A DNA stretch of 64,000 nt from Nannobrachium achirus (GCA_963921795.1 OY997655.1:7548822-7612821); one strand, 5' to 3'; shown: positions 43,068 through 55,773, numbered from the stretch's first letter. Numbers and translations: made by a program. The notes: generated by a model not told the origin, from the sequence alone.

Positions 43068-44437
43068 TAAGGACTGAACCAGAAAAACAAACACACGTTT
43101 GATGGTGTTACACGTGAGGTACTGCAGTCAGCCTGGTGGTGAGCTTGTAGATCTGCTATTTTCAAAAGATTTATACATTTCAAAACTTGAAATGGCCCAT
43201 CCTCCATAATAAGTACTTTTACTTTTGATACTTTAGGAATACTTTGTACCTTTACTGAAATAAATACATATAATTCCAGACTTTTGTTAGTATCAGAGTA
43301 TTTCTACAGTGCCGTATTGATACTTTTACTTAAGTAAAAGATGTGAGTACTTGTTCCACCACTGGAGGCTAGAACAACAAGGCAGACACACTGACAGTGA
43401 GGCCTGAGCATTAGGAGCTGCAACACAATAAACTGCTGAGTTGTATAAAGTATCTGGGAGGAATGAGTTATTTATTTCAATATGTCATTATAGTTGTAGT
43501 AGACTTGAATATTGAAATGAAACATGATATTTTGGGTTCAAAAGATTCAACATGATTCACTGTTAGTGATGTCAGGACATGAGGGGCGGTCCCTGGGTGA
43601 AACACCTGGTTTTTAAGTCACACCTCAGTCAGTAGATCTGGGTTGATGTGTACAGTGATTACAGTGATTACAGTCCAACACGCTTGTGCTCCGCACCACG
43701 TTGTGAGCTCATATCGGCTATTTTTCCTACTTCTTAAATGGGATGCCATTGTTTTTAATGCCATGATGGCAGAGGCAAAAAGAAAAGAAAAAGGTTACTA
43801 TATCCTACTGTACAAGCTCTCAATGTGTCGCCAGTTAATATGAATGGTTTCATACAATAAAACACAAATCTAAATTACACTCTACAGTCACATGTAGCCT
43901 ACTGTAGATGGACTGGCATGGATTGCGATGAAAGTAGATTAATCTGCTAAAACAGTTCAGAGTTGGGGACACACATGCATAATGCATAATATTGCCATGG
44001 CCCAAATTGGCATGATGCCCCACCCACAATGCCACAGCTGATTTCACCTTTTCTCCTCTACCTTTTTCTTGTCGACACATTTCTTTTTTTTTAGAAACTG
44101 GTGTCTGTTGCTGGGATTCTAAATTCTTATCTCCCTCAATCTGATCTGCAAACCAGACGATTGTTTTATAGGACTGAGTTGTCATAACTATTAGTCATTT
44201 GTAAATGCCAATAATGTATTTCACTGATACATAGGTCAATACTAATTATTAAATACAAACCAGGAAAACGCCCGGGATTCAAACGCCACTTCTCACCGTA
44301 ATTTTAATCTACCTACAGCAGTGGTTCCTAGACCTTTTAACTTGTGACCCAAAATAGTTGCCTTAATGGTCCACGTCACATTGATATAAACCAGTATGCG
44401 CACGCTCGGCACAAAATGAACCCCACCGTTCATAGGA

Positions 44438-45010
44438 GCGACCGAGTATTTCCCGGTGAATCTGTGCGCAAAGGTGGGGGCCGATGGGCAAGGAGGGTTG
44501 CGAGCTTATGAGAAACAACTAAAATAAGACCTTAAAACCTGGCGAAAACAAATGGAAAACATTCAATTAACTTCTGAAAAGCCTACACGGCCTTTAAACA
44601 GCCTGCATACGGTGCATCAGCGCAAGATTAGATGAGGATAAAGGAAATCATTAAATTAACTTCTGAAAAGGCTTCTTATAAGCCTATAGCCTACTAAAAA
44701 CGAGTGAATCTTGCCACACGTGAATAATTGTGGTTCAGTGGTTGTAAACAATAACACAGACAATATAAATCCTTAGTCTAGTTGTGGGAAGAAAAGGATA
44801 TTATCATCTAATATGGCCCCAAATAACTTTAAAATATCTTGCAATTGGCGACGAGTCTCTTACAAAATCGGCAAGAGTGCCTCTCATTTTCAATACATAA
44901 AGGCTAAGCTATATAACCTCTCCATCATCAGCAATAGTCAGTGGTGCGTGTTCCCCACACTCCCAAGCCCCCACCTTTGCGCACAGATTCACCGGGAAAT
45001 ACTCGGTCGC
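44438..45010. mobile_element. GCGACCG-ended MITE, perfect 9-bp duplication
   Basis: Ends GCGACCGAGTATTTCCCGGT and the exact complement at 45010, flanked by TTCATAGGA on both sides (44429-44437, 45011-45019). Same family as 8379-8977; MULE-like by target length. No transposase. Confidence 0.85.
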
Positions 45011-45639
45011 TTCATAGGATGCAATGGATGGCACTCGTGTTTAAAAATGCATTCCATCAAACTTTCAGATGCCGTTTTTCTCCCAGTGTGGAGGAAGAAT
45101 GCTCAGGATTTTTACTGTAAACTTTCACTCTTGAAATATATAATCCTTAGTTTCTGTTGATTGTAAACAATAATAGCGATTCAAAACAGTTGTCCTTCAA
45201 ACCCCACCTCCATTCACCGTCATCAGAACAGAGGGAGCGCTCCTCATGATGAGCGTCTACAGCTCGCCCAGCTGCAGTCCATGAAGCCTAATTTATGCTC
45301 CGTCCTGCGACGGTGTCGCGCGCAGACCTCCAAGCTCAGAAGGGTTGCATTGACGCGATGTGAGTTTGTATAATCAGCTACTCTTAACGCGGAATACCGT
45401 TGCGCAATGAAGTATATGTCTCGATAAGGGCGCACCCAAGGGCGCACCTCACTAGCACACAAGAGGAGGTTGAATAACCAGTGCTCCCCAAAGCAACAGG
45501 TTTGGGGATCTGTTGGGAATTGATTACATGATACAGTCAGCTGTGCATTCAGTCTCAATGTTTGTAAACAAATAATTGGTCTATCCACAAGTTTCCGCGG
45601 GAGTTTACTGGAGACTATCGGGACCAAACTTCCGGGTTT

Positions 45640-45710
45640 AACAGCAGACATACAAGCTCACGTCGCGTCGCAGATGCAACCCGTTGTGAGCTTGTAAATC
45701 GGCGCCGGAA
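45640..45710. repeat. Hairpin module, CTTCCGG flank
   Basis: ACATACAAGCTCACGTCGCG faces CCGTTGTGAGCTTGTAAATC; CTTCCGG and CCGGAAG pair further out. Confidence 0.65.
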
Positions 45711-45794
45711 GCTCGCTGCAGACGTCTGTGCAATGCATTATGGGATGTTGGAAACTCGTGGATAGAGATTAGAGGTTTACCCGGGACCCATGAC

Positions 45795-45875
45795 TAGTGA
45801 AAACAGCAGATCTACAAGCTCACAACGTGTCGCTCCATGCCGCGTTGTGAGCTCATAGATGGGCTATTTTCACTA
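45795..45875. repeat. Hairpin module in CAGTGGTTCC hAT, unit 1
   Basis: TAGTGAAAACAGCAGATCTA against TAGATGGGCTATTTTCACTA, with CACAACGTG and CGCGTTGTG inside. Confidence 0.85.
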
Positions 45876-46770
45876 CTTCTTAAACATTTGTTTTCTAATT
45901 TATGGATTTTCATTGCATTTATTTTTCTTATACATGAAAATCTTGGCTTTTTGGGGAATATTAATTAATTATATTAATAATTCAAAACATAATGTAGGAA
46001 ATACAAAATGTGTCTGTGACCCACAGATGGGTCCCGACCCAGTGCTTGGGAACCAGTGACCTGCAGTATTCGGGCAGATTCTGACAATGCATTTCAATGG
46101 GAATGGAGCAGGTTATTTTTTTGCAGTATTCCACAAATGGCAGCAAACCACTCTGTTCCCATTGAAATGCACTGGCAGAATCCACCTTCATATACTGTAG
46201 GAAGAATCATAGGCGATTCTATAGGGGGGCAAGGGGTGCACTTGACCACCCTGATTTTGGCCAGCCCATTTCTGATCAATTGAGTTAAAAAAAATAAGAA
46301 AAAAAAAAGATTCTAGCTACATGTACCTATTTGTTGGGTTCTCATACAGATTTGTCATTTGCATACAAGTGGCATTATAGGCATTGCAAATGAAACGACA
46401 ATAACAAGGGTTAATAAAGTGACCACCACGGATGGTTTGAGCCCTCTCTCTCTTTAATTACTCTTTGACTTGCAGGAGTTAATAAGCATAGTTTCCTCCT
46501 CTGAACGATCACAATCAAAGCATCTTTTGGATGTCTCTCATTTCTCTAGTTTTTCAGTTCATTCTTTTCTAATGATGGTGTGTCATGTGTGGACATGATC
46601 AGATGTTTATGTGGGAAGGAAACCATGTTTGACAACCTCTCTCTCTGTGTGTCTCTGCACCCAGCTTCACCACTTCATCTCACCAGGACATAGAAAACAT
46701 TTTAATATCAGGTACCAACTTGTATCTGACTCCTCCTCTTATGACTCCCTCCCTGTTCTGTGGAAACTTT

Positions 46771-46772
<2 letters not shown>

Positions 46773-46823
<51 letters not shown>
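46773..46823. repeat. (CT)n microsatellite
   Basis: Second tract of unit 1. Confidence 0.95.
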
Positions 46824-46826
<3 letters not shown>

Positions 46827-46872
46827 CATTATACTGGTCGTATCAGATGATGCTTTTAAATGTCTTCATTAA

Positions 46873-47893
46873 CCCTCTAAGGCCCACGGTTGTAATATTA
46901 CAACGTTTGTATTTTATCCAAAAAAAGGTTTAAATCCTTTTATTTTAGCTCCCCCTACCACCTAAACATCACCATTGGATTCTATTGTTTAGTATTACAA
47001 TGCCATTGGCCACAATATTTGCATATAAATACCCCCCACAGGGGCTGACATTCACACCCGCCACACCCGCTGACATTCCAGAGTTTTGACGAACAACATC
47101 TCACTTTTTCATGGAAGCTATTCCTCACAAAAACATAAGTAAAATGCCTGTACTATTTTTTTTGGTGATCATTAGAATGTCTAGAACATGTACATATGTT
47201 ATTATTGTGAAAAATATCCCCCATATGTAAATTAGAGCATGATTTATGATTTTTGATTTATGGCTATAAAACCTTACAAAAACATTTTTTTTTAAAACAT
47301 TACATTTTCCTCTTAACTCATTCTGAGCCCAGGACATTAACGGATTAGGGGGTCCAGAGTGCCCCCCTCCCGGCCCCATTAACGGCCGCTGTCTTATTTT
47401 GAAGGCCAGAAGTCTAGACCGGAAGTACTTCGAGGTCTGACGTCATCGGATCGTGCGCCGGAACCGATGCGTGTCCACGTGGAGTTGTGTAATGGCCGAC
47501 CGGGAGCTTTTATAACTGTGTAAAATAAGCGAGCATCTGCCTCCATCCTAGCTTCTAAAGTGTAGTTTTGAGATAATGGACATTAAAGATGAGATCGGCC
47601 GTCCACCTCAATGTTATGGGATGACTATTGTGTGCTCGTGGAGCCGTGATGATGACAAATCAGCGCGGATTTCGTCTCCGGAGCGTCGGCCATTGTACTA
47701 GGTATTTTTACTCGCCGTTACAGTAATATATTACTTTTCCCGCGACATCGCGTGGATGGCACTATAGATACTCTATTACTTTTCCCGCGACATCGCGGGG
47801 TTGGCTTTTAATGAGTTAATAGGACTCCTACAACACCATCTGATTTTTTTCAATTTTTTATTTCAAGTATTTCTATATTCGGGCCTTAGAGGG
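46873..47893. mobile_element. piggyBac-like element
   Basis: CCCTCTAAGGCCC and GGGCCTTAGAGGG inverted ends lie exactly inside TTAA duplications (46869-46872, 47894-47897). TTAA with CCC starts is the piggyBac hallmark. No transposase frame; a second TTAA element is nested at 47317-47815. Confidence 0.85.
47317..47815. mobile_element. TTAA-target element nested in the piggyBac-like one
   Basis: Begins CTCATTCTGAGCCC and ends TTTTAATGAG, flanked by TTAA (47313-47316, 47816-47819). It has GACGTCATCGG and a 23-bp direct repeat ATTACTTTTCCCGCGACATC at about 47731 and 47776. Confidence 0.65.
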
Positions 47894-48083
47894 TTAAATA
47901 CAAATGTAGTCTATTGGAAGAAGTTTGTGAAAACAGATCATATGTATATCAGGTGTTTCACTAGGATGGGTGTGGCAGTGTGTTGTCTTCTGAACATTAT
48001 AGTGGATCAGTTCACTTTGCAGGTTGCTCAGGGTCTGTAGAGAGAATACGGAAACGGTGTGTGTGTGTGTGTGTGTGTGCGTG

Positions 48084-48115
<32 letters not shown>

Positions 48116-48385
48116 ACTGCCCGCCCGCCCGCCCGTACATGTTCAAATTACCGGTTACAGTAGGAGGGCTCCAGATCAGAACAGAGCACTGAATATTACA
48201 TAGAAACTACTCTTACCACACATACTGCAGCCTGGTGTTGACATGAGGTACTGCAGTCAGCCTGGTGGTGACGTGAGGTTACTCAGGTTAGAACAACAAG
48301 GCAAACCTGGAGTCCGGGGCCTTCAGTATTTGTCATGCTAATCAGTCTAAAAGCGCCACATTTTGCACAGATGTAGCCCAGGTTA

Positions 48386-49163
48386 TTGCGACCGTAAGGT
48401 CGCAGTTTAGTATCAAAACCTCCACCGGCCGTCCGTCACGTCACACGTCACACCTTTGCCCTGCTCATATCTCCGCATCAGTATGACATCACACTGCTGA
48501 CATCAGTATGAACCTTTGTGTACGTTGCTGTGGCAACAGTCTGTTGTTGCTGGTCTGTTAGTGTACGTTAGCAACCACCTTAGCAACCATGGTTTTACCC
48601 TAGCAACCAACTGTTTACCCTAGCAACCAACTGTTTACCATAGCAACCATGTTTTTTTACCCTAGCAACCAACTGTTTACCATAGCAACCATGTCTTTTT
48701 TACCTTAGCAACCAACTGTTTACCCTAGCAACCATGTTTTTTACCCTAGCAACCAACTCTTATATCGGTAAAACAAACTTTTGGCCTATTTGTGGAGATA
48801 AGCTGGCGATAAGGTCTGAGTCGAAGAAATGCTTCTTTCCTGGCAAGAATTGCCCCTTTATACTGTAGGGCTTGTTTGTGTATTGTATGACATCACGCCA
48901 CATCATCGGCTGAGGACTGTGTGATGTCATCATATCTCCATATATGGAGACATAAGTTGCTCATGCCCAAATATGGGCTGGTGAGGTCAGACTTAGTGTG
49001 ATGCGTAGGTTATCTCCATATATGGAGATTCAACTTCAATGAGTAACCATGGCAAACTGTCAACTGCCCGTATGTCTTGATAATTGGTAAAACAAACTTT
49101 TGGCCTATTTGTGGAGATAAGCGACCAACGGTCGCTTATCTCCCGATTAGGGAGTCTTACTGG
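48386..49163 (+). mobile_element. Helitron-like element, 778 bp
   Basis: 5' TTGCGACCGTAAGGTCGC, 3' hairpin CTCCCGATTAGGGAG, then TCTTA and CTGG. It lies between A and T. Unit 2 at about 54772-54795 has the right flank TGCTCTAATGATTTAGCTA without the element. A minisatellite of TAGCAACCAACTGTTTACC units fills 48560-48760. Confidence 0.6.
48560..48760. repeat. TAGCAACC minisatellite
   Basis: Alternating CCTAGCAACCAACTGTTTAC and CATAGCAACCATGTTTTTTA units, about ten in all, inside the Helitron-like element. Confidence 0.9.
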
Positions 49164-49195
49164 TGCTCTAATGATTTAGCTAGGGCGCCCGAGTC

Positions 49196-49626
49196 AGCGA
49201 CCTTCGGGGTCGCCACAGCGGCCAAATCAAGTTGGGCTCCCATTGACTTTCTATATATACTACAGGAAGAAAATACCCAGAAAAAAATCTGCTTTAAGTA
49301 ACGTGCATCCATTACAAGCATTTGTTTTGCAAAAAAAAACCTCACACATGCTACTTAAGGCAGATTCTTTTTCTGGGTATTTTCTTCCTGTAGTATAGTG
49401 TAAGTTAATGGGAACTTAGCCTCGGAAACCCAGGCTTCTTTTGGCGATTGGAAGAAAAAGAAGCCTGCAGAGGCCGAGGGGGTGGGGGGAGGAAAACACA
49501 TGCTATTGGCCGGAGACTGCGGAGAGATTCTCCGCGCCCCGCCCATTTACATACAGAAAGTGTCTGTGTTTCCTCAGAGTGATGGGAACCCAACTTGATT
49601 TGGCCGCTGTGGCGACCCCAAAGGTG
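49196..49626. repeat. Inverted repeat around 49350
   Basis: GCGACCTTCGGGGTCGCCAC, CGGCCAAATCAAGTTGGG and TACAGGAAGAAAATACCCAG on the left are mirrored at 49360-49625. The right arm is interrupted by about 160 bp of unrelated sequence. Confidence 0.75.
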
Positions 49627-49647
49627 CAAAATTTGGCGCTTTTAGAC

Positions 49648-50047
49648 GAGGGGTCTTCAACAGGGGGTACGGGACCCCTAGGGCGTCCTCAGAGTTACTA
49701 CCGGGGGTCCTCCAAATCTTCCAATCCTTTTTATATTAACAACTTGAACCCTAGTTTCCACATTCTCAGAACTGTAGCCAAAAATAGCAGATCTACACGC
49801 TCACAGCACCTCATGCTGCGAGGCGTTGTGAGCTTATAGATCGGCTATTTTCGGCAAAGAGGTTTGGTGTAGAGGGGAAAAGGAGCAGACTAAGTACAGA
49901 GTGAAAGGTCAAGTTTATTAAGTATTGACGGTTCAAGTGGTTAAATATCTGAAAACACAAATTGACATGAATCCAAAATACACTGATAATTGCGCTGTCA
50001 AACTAAAAATATATGGAATCTATGAAAAGGTTGTGGGGGTCCCTGCC
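49648..50047. mobile_element. hAT-like MITE fragment, CAGGGGTC family
   Basis: GAGGGGTCTTCAACAGGGGG start; the right end stops at GTTGTGGGGGTCCCTGC. It lies between the two duplication units. Hairpin at 49777-49855. Confidence 0.7.
49777..49855. repeat. Hairpin module in CAGGGGTC-type hAT
   Basis: GCCAAAAATAGCAGATCTAC against ATAGATCGGCTATTTTCGGC, with TCACAGCACCTC and GAGGCGTTGTGA inside. Confidence 0.8.
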
Positions 50048-50132
50048 TCCCACAATGTTTTCACAGAGAGGGGCAGCTGTGCTCTAACTGCGTGGGGTTG
50101 GCCAGCTCTGTCCTCACTCTCGCCTCGCACGG

Positions 50133-50137
<5 letters not shown>

Positions 50138-50206
<69 letters not shown>
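50138..50206. repeat. (CA)n microsatellite
   Basis: About 34 CA units. Confidence 0.95.
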
Positions 50207-50207
<1 letters not shown>

Positions 50208-51787
50208 CTGAGAGCCTCTGGTTAATCTCTTACTAGAATGCGTTCTCCATAACGTTAATAGTTTCAATATAAGGAACAATGTTGGGGTAAGTAAGTGATT
50301 TGAAGAAGGATATAGCCTATTGATGAAATGGAAAGCATTTCTCCAGACTGAGGCTGTCTGTCTGTCTCTACTCCTCCTCCCCGGGAGTGGAGGGGGCTGC
50401 GCTACGGGGGATGGGATCATTTGATTCAGAGATTTCAGACCGTTTTAAAAAAGACCATGTGACCTACTGTATCCTACTGTATCATACTATTATAATTTCG
50501 GGGCGTGTCAGTGGAGCTTTAAGTAAAAGATGTGAGTACTTGTTCCACCACTGGAGGCTAGAACAAGGTAGACACACTGACAGTGAGGCCTGAGCATTAT
50601 TAGCCATAGTTTTGTTCTTTTTCTGGTTTTCATGTGAGGTTGACAGTACTTCCTTAGACCCCCTGTTGTGGTTGTTATGAGCAATGATGTATCCCTTTGT
50701 ATTTGGAGTTAATTCCACTTTTGACCGTGTGGGTCAAAAGTGCCGATCCAAAAACAGTGATTAAATGACATCATATAAACATCCCCTCCCCTTTTACCAT
50801 TCACCCAACACTGTGGGTGTGGCTAACTTCAGCTGGGTCACCACCCACCTGACCAACCAGGCATACTTAATGAACTGGTGGGTGTGGCCACATAACACAT
50901 AAAACATAACACTCTTTTGGAGGAAAAAAAAATCCTCCTCCTAGTATAATAATAATAATACCTGATAATCATGTTTTAGGGGGAAATAAATCATGGCACT
51001 GCATCTTTAAATTGTCACTATAGAAAAGGTGAGAAACCCTACACTTACTGTATGTTGGTTTGTTTACTGTATGTAGAGTGAGAAAACAATGTTGCACATT
51101 AAGCTGATCATCTAGGGATCCCCCAAAATCCCGACCCACATGTTGAGAACCACTGATTTAGCAGATTCCAGGGTGACATGCAACACGCTTAGACTCAAGG
51201 GAAACCATAAATCAGAGAGACAGTGTAGTGCCCGCTCACCTCACCCTCAAAGGCTGGCATTGTTGCATGCCCATACTGTGCTGTACACCCCTCCCCCCTC
51301 GTGTGTGAATTGTTGACATTTTACTAATCGTGTTCCTGTCTGCATTTGGGTCTGGCAGTTTTCCATTTGTGACAAATTGAGCAAACTCTGGAGATACATA
51401 GCTGATGAATTGGAGTGCATTTTGGTGGAGCATAGACAATAAGTATTGGGCTAAGTGGATAGCTTAAGACACTAGTGGTAAAACAATGTTCTAAATATAC
51501 TAGATTCCATATCAATATACAATAGAAACGGGCGGGAATGCATTTGAGTCTTTTGGATGTCTCTCATTTCTCTTGTTGTTTTTCAGTTCATTCTTTTCTA
51601 ATGATGTTGTGTCATGTGTGGACATGATCAGATGTTTATAGGAAGGAAACCAGTTTGACAACCTCTCTCTCTGTGTGTCTCTGCACCCACTTCATCTCAC
51701 CAGGACATAGAAAACATTTTAATATCAGGTAGCAACTTGTATCTGACTCCTCCTCTTATGACTCCCTCCCTTTTCTGTGGAAACTTT

Positions 51788-51789
<2 letters not shown>

Positions 51790-51865
<76 letters not shown>
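51790..51865. repeat. (CT)n microsatellite, unit 2
   Basis: About 38 CT units; longer than its unit 1 twin at 42878. Confidence 0.95.
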
Positions 51866-51868
<3 letters not shown>

Positions 51869-53177
51869 AGAACAACTTATAGACCAAAGCTCATTGTACT
51901 GACAACCACCGTGAACAAACAGGACTCATTGACAGGTAAGGACTGAACCAGAAAAACAAACACACGTTTGATGGTGTTACACGTGAGGTACCGCAGTCAG
52001 CCTGGTGGTGAGCTTGTAGATCTGCTATTTTCAAAAGATTTATACATTTCAAAACTTGAAATGGGCCATCCTCCATAATAAGTACTTTTACTTTTGATAC
52101 TTTAGGAATACTTTGTATCTTTACTGAAATAAATACATATATAATTCCAGACTTTTGTTAGTAACAGAGTGATTAAAAAAAAAGTAAAAGATGTGAGTAC
52201 TTGTTCCACCACTGGAGGCTAGAACAACAAGGCAGACACACTGACAGTGAGGCCTGAGCATTAGGAGCTGCAACACAATAAACTGCTGAGTTGTAAAATG
52301 TATCTGGGAATGAGTTATTTATTTCAATATGTCATTATAGTTGTAGACAGTAGACTTGAATATTGAAATGAAACATGATATTTTGGGTTCAAAAGATTCA
52401 ACATGATTCACTGTTAGTGATGTCAGGACATGAGGGGCGGTCCCTGGGTGAAACACCTGGTTTTTAAGTCACACCTCAGTCAGTAGATCTGGGTTGATGT
52501 GTACAGTGATTACAGTGATTACTTTCCAACACGCTTGTGCTCCGCACCACGTTGTGAACTTTTATCAGCTATTTTCAATACTTCTTAAATGGGATGCCAT
52601 TGTTTTTAATGCCATGATAGCAGAGGCAAAAAGAAAAGAAAAAGGTTACTATAGCCTACTGTACAAGCTCTCAATGTGTCGCCAGTTAATATGGATGGTT
52701 TCATACAATAAAACACAAATCTAAATTATAACATCTCCAGTCACATGTAGCCTACTGTAGATGGACTGGCATGGATTGCGATGAAAGTAGATTCATCTGC
52801 TAAAACAGTTCAGAGTTGGGGACACATATGCATAATGCATAATATTGCCATGACCCAAATTGGCATGATGCCCCACCCACTATGCCACAGCTGATTTCAC
52901 CTTTTCTCCTCTTCCTTTTTCTTGTCGACAAATTTTCTTTTTAGAAACTGGTGTCTGTTGCTGAGATTCTAAATTCTTATCTCCCTCGATCTGATCTACA
53001 AACCAGACCAGTGATTGTTTTATAGGACTGAGTTTTCATAACTATTAGTCATTTGTAAATGCCAATAATGTATTTCACTGATACATAGGCAATACTAATT
53101 ATTAAATACAAACCAGGAAACCACCCGGGATTCAAACGCCACGGTCTCACCGTAATTTTAATCTACCTACAGTACAG

Positions 53178-53549
53178 CAGTGGTTCCTAGACCTTTTAAC
53201 TTGACCCAAAATAGAGATTAGAGGTTTACCTGGGACCCAAACTAGTGAAAACAGCAGATCTACAAGCTCACAACGTGTCGCTCCATGCCGCGTTGTGAGC
53301 TTCTAGATGGGCTATTTTCACTACTTCTTAAACATTTGTTTTCTAATTTATGGATTTTTTTAGATTTGTATTTTATTTATTATTGGAATTACTTCGGAAA
53401 ATCATTGCATTTATTTTTCTTATTCATGAGAATAATGGCTTTTTGGGGAATATTAATTATTACATTAATAATTCAAAACATAATGTAGGAAATAAAAAAT
53501 TTGTCCGTGACCCACAGATGGGTCCCGTCCCAGTGCTTGGGAACCAGTG
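53178..53549. mobile_element. hAT-like MITE, CAGTGGTTCC family, unit 2
   Basis: Uninterrupted twin of 44319-46058. It reads CCAAAATAGAGATTAGAGG where unit 1 has the 1.41-kb segment. Confidence 0.8.
53243..53323. repeat. Hairpin module in CAGTGGTTCC hAT, unit 2
   Basis: Same stem as 45795-45875; GCTTCTAGATGGGC instead of GCTCATAGATGGGC in the right arm. Confidence 0.85.
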
Positions 53550-54373
53550 ACGTGAAGTATTCGGGCAGATTCTGACAATGCATTTCAATGGGAATGGAGC
53601 AGGTTATTTTTTGCAGAATTCCACAAATGGCAGCAAACCACTCCATTCCCATTGAAATGCACTGACAGAATCCACCCTCATACTGTAGGAAGAACTGAAC
53701 TGAAATTGAAACTAAACTGAAACTTGACCACCCTGATTTTGGCCAGCCCAGTTCTGATCTAAAAAAAATAAATAAAAAAAAAATGACTGATTCTAGCTAC
53801 CTATTTGTTGAGTTCTCATATGAATTTGTCATTTGTATATAAGTACCATTATAGGCATTTTTATTATACCACTTTTAGTATTCCATTCCCATTGAAATGC
53901 ACTGGCAGAATCCACCCTCATACTGTAGGAAGAATCATAGGTGATTCTATAGGGGGGAAAGGGGTGATTCTAGCTACCTATTTGTTGAGTTCTCATACGG
54001 ATTTGTCATTTGCATACAAGTGGCATTATAGGCATTGCAAATGAAAGGACAATAACTCTCTTTAATTACTCTCTGCCTTGCAGGAGTTAACGAGCATAGT
54101 TTCCTCCTCTGAACGATCATAATCAAAGCATCTTTTGTATGTCTCTCATTTCTCTAGTTTTTCAGTTCATTCTTTTCTAATGATGTCATGTCATGTGTGG
54201 ACATGATCAGATGTTTATAGGAAGGAAACCAGTTTGACAACCTCTCTCTGTGTGTCTCTGCCCCCAGCTTCACCACTTCATCTCACCAGGACATAGAAAA
54301 CATTTTAATATCAGGTAGCAACTTGTATCTGACTCCTCCTCTTATGACTCCCTCCCTGTTCTGTGGAAACTTT

Positions 54374-54431
<58 letters not shown>
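54374..54431. repeat. (CT)n microsatellite, unit 2 second tract
   Basis: About 29 CT units. Confidence 0.95.
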
Positions 54432-54433
<2 letters not shown>

Positions 54434-54879
54434 CCAGAAAGAGATGTTACTTTGTACAGTGCAATAGACGGCAGTGTGTTGGCTTCTGAACATTATAGTG
54501 GATCAGTTCAGACAGTGTGTGTGTGTGTGCGTGCGTGCCTGTGTGACATGTGTACATGTTCAAATTACCGGTTACAGTAGGAGGGCTCCAGATCAGATCA
54601 GAGCACTGAACAGTACCGGTACATAGAAACTAGTCTTTCCACACATACTGCAGTCAGCCTGGTGGTGACGTGAGGTTACTCAGGTTAGAACAACAAGGCA
54701 ATCCTGGATTAGTCCGGGGCCTTCGGTATTTTTCATGCTAATCAGTCTAAAAGCGCCACATTTTGCACAGATGTAGCTGAGGGCATGCTCTAATGATTTA
54801 GCTATAGTGCCCGAGTGGGCGACCTTCGGGGTCGCCACAGCGGCCAAATCAAGTTTGGCTCCCATTAACTTTCTATATA

Positions 54880-55138
54880 TCGCCACTGTCGGGTAGAAAC
54901 CTCGTATCTCCAAGTTTCAAATTTGTAATTTTTTTCACAAAGCAAAGCCCTGCTTCACCATAAAAGGCTGTTGCACAAAAGTAGTGAAAACAGCCGATCT
55001 ACAAGCACACAACGCCTCGCAGTGCGAGGCGTTGTGTGCTTGTAGATCGGCTGTTTTCACTAGTTTAAGTCATATTTAAAATGATAAATGCAAAACGAAC
55101 GGTTTTGGACATACAAGGTTTCCACCCGACAACGACGA
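54880..55138. mobile_element. TA-target MITE with proven empty site
   Basis: Ends TCGCCACTGTCGGGTAGAAA and TTTCCACCCGACAACGACGA. The flanks are CTTTCTATA-TA and TA-TACTACAGG; unit 1 at 49247-49266 reads CTTTCTATATATACTACAGG, with a single TA and no element. TA duplication is the Tc1/mariner signature. The hairpin module is at the centre. Confidence 0.95.
54982..55062. repeat. Hairpin module, intact GCACAC variant
   Basis: Stem of about 38 bp from TAGTGAAAACAGCCGATCTA to the complement, including an apical CCTCGC/GCGAGG. Confidence 0.9.
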
Positions 55139-55349
55139 TATACTACAGGAAGAAAATACCCAGAAAAAAAATCTGCTTTAAGTAGCATGTGCATCAGTTG
55201 CAAGCATTTGTTTTGCAAAAACCCCCCTAGCCGTTTCACCACTCGGCAGTTATTGATTGAATTTAACATTAATTTGTTCCACAAGTGCAAATCTGCCCTA
55301 TGATGTTATACTTTTCGGGCGGGTGGGCATGAGCTACGGGCAAGTAGAG

Positions 55350-55773
55350 CAGTGGTTCTCAACCTTTTCAGGCCGTGACCCCCAAAATAATCATATTTGA
55401 ACTGGGGACGAGCACTAAGAGTTGAGGCATTACATTTTGTGTAACACAGTTCTATTGTGAAAATAGCAGATCTACATGCTCATTGCGAGGCGTTGTGAGT
55501 GAGCATATGGATCTGCTATTTTCACAATGTCTGCCTCTAATATTTGACAATTTGGCTAATGTTTAATTTGTTATTTTAAAGGTATTAAAAAGTCCTTAAA
55601 TTGTCACTTTAGAAATGTGCAGATACCATCTATACACTTAAACTTTATGTTGGTTTGTTTACTGTGTGTGAGAGAGAAAACAATGATCCACATTAAGTTA
55701 ATCAACTGGGGACTCCCCAAAATAATGTGGGGACCCCCCCTGCGGATCCCGACCCACAGGTTGAGAACCACTG
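55350..55773. mobile_element. hAT-like MITE, CAGTGGTTCTCAACC family
   Basis: Ends CAGTGGTTCTCAACCTTT and CACAGGTTGAGAACCACTG with a perfect 8-bp duplication AAGTAGAG (55342-55349, 55774-55781). Hairpin at 55454-55528. Confidence 0.95.
55454..55528. repeat. Hairpin module, CATGCTC variant
   Basis: ATTGTGAAAATAGCAGATCT and the complement close ACATGCTC and GAGCATAT; one base of the right arm has since changed. Confidence 0.85.

Larger units (their letters stand above)
44319..46058. mobile_element. hAT-like MITE, CAGTGGTTCC family, interrupted
   Basis: Ends CAGTGGTTCCTAGACC and GCTTGGGAACCAGTG with ACCTACAG and ACCTGCAG on the flanks. A 1.41-kb segment (44360-45767) is absent from the twin at 53178-53549. 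It contains a hairpin at 45795-45875. Confidence 0.75.
50866..55230 (+). repeat. Segmental duplication, unit 2
   Basis: Compact copy of unit 1. Its only clear private insertion is the 259-bp TA-target MITE at 54880-55138. Sequence identity is high by eye, with scattered substitutions and microsatellite length changes. Confidence 0.85.

Noticed and set aside
45244..45651. 135-codon minus-strand frame
   Set aside because: It lies in the 1.41-kb segment absent from the paralogous unit, runs into a hairpin module and shows no domain.
47125..47379. 84-codon minus-strand frame
   Set aside because: It spans the boundary of two nested TTAA elements and has no domain.
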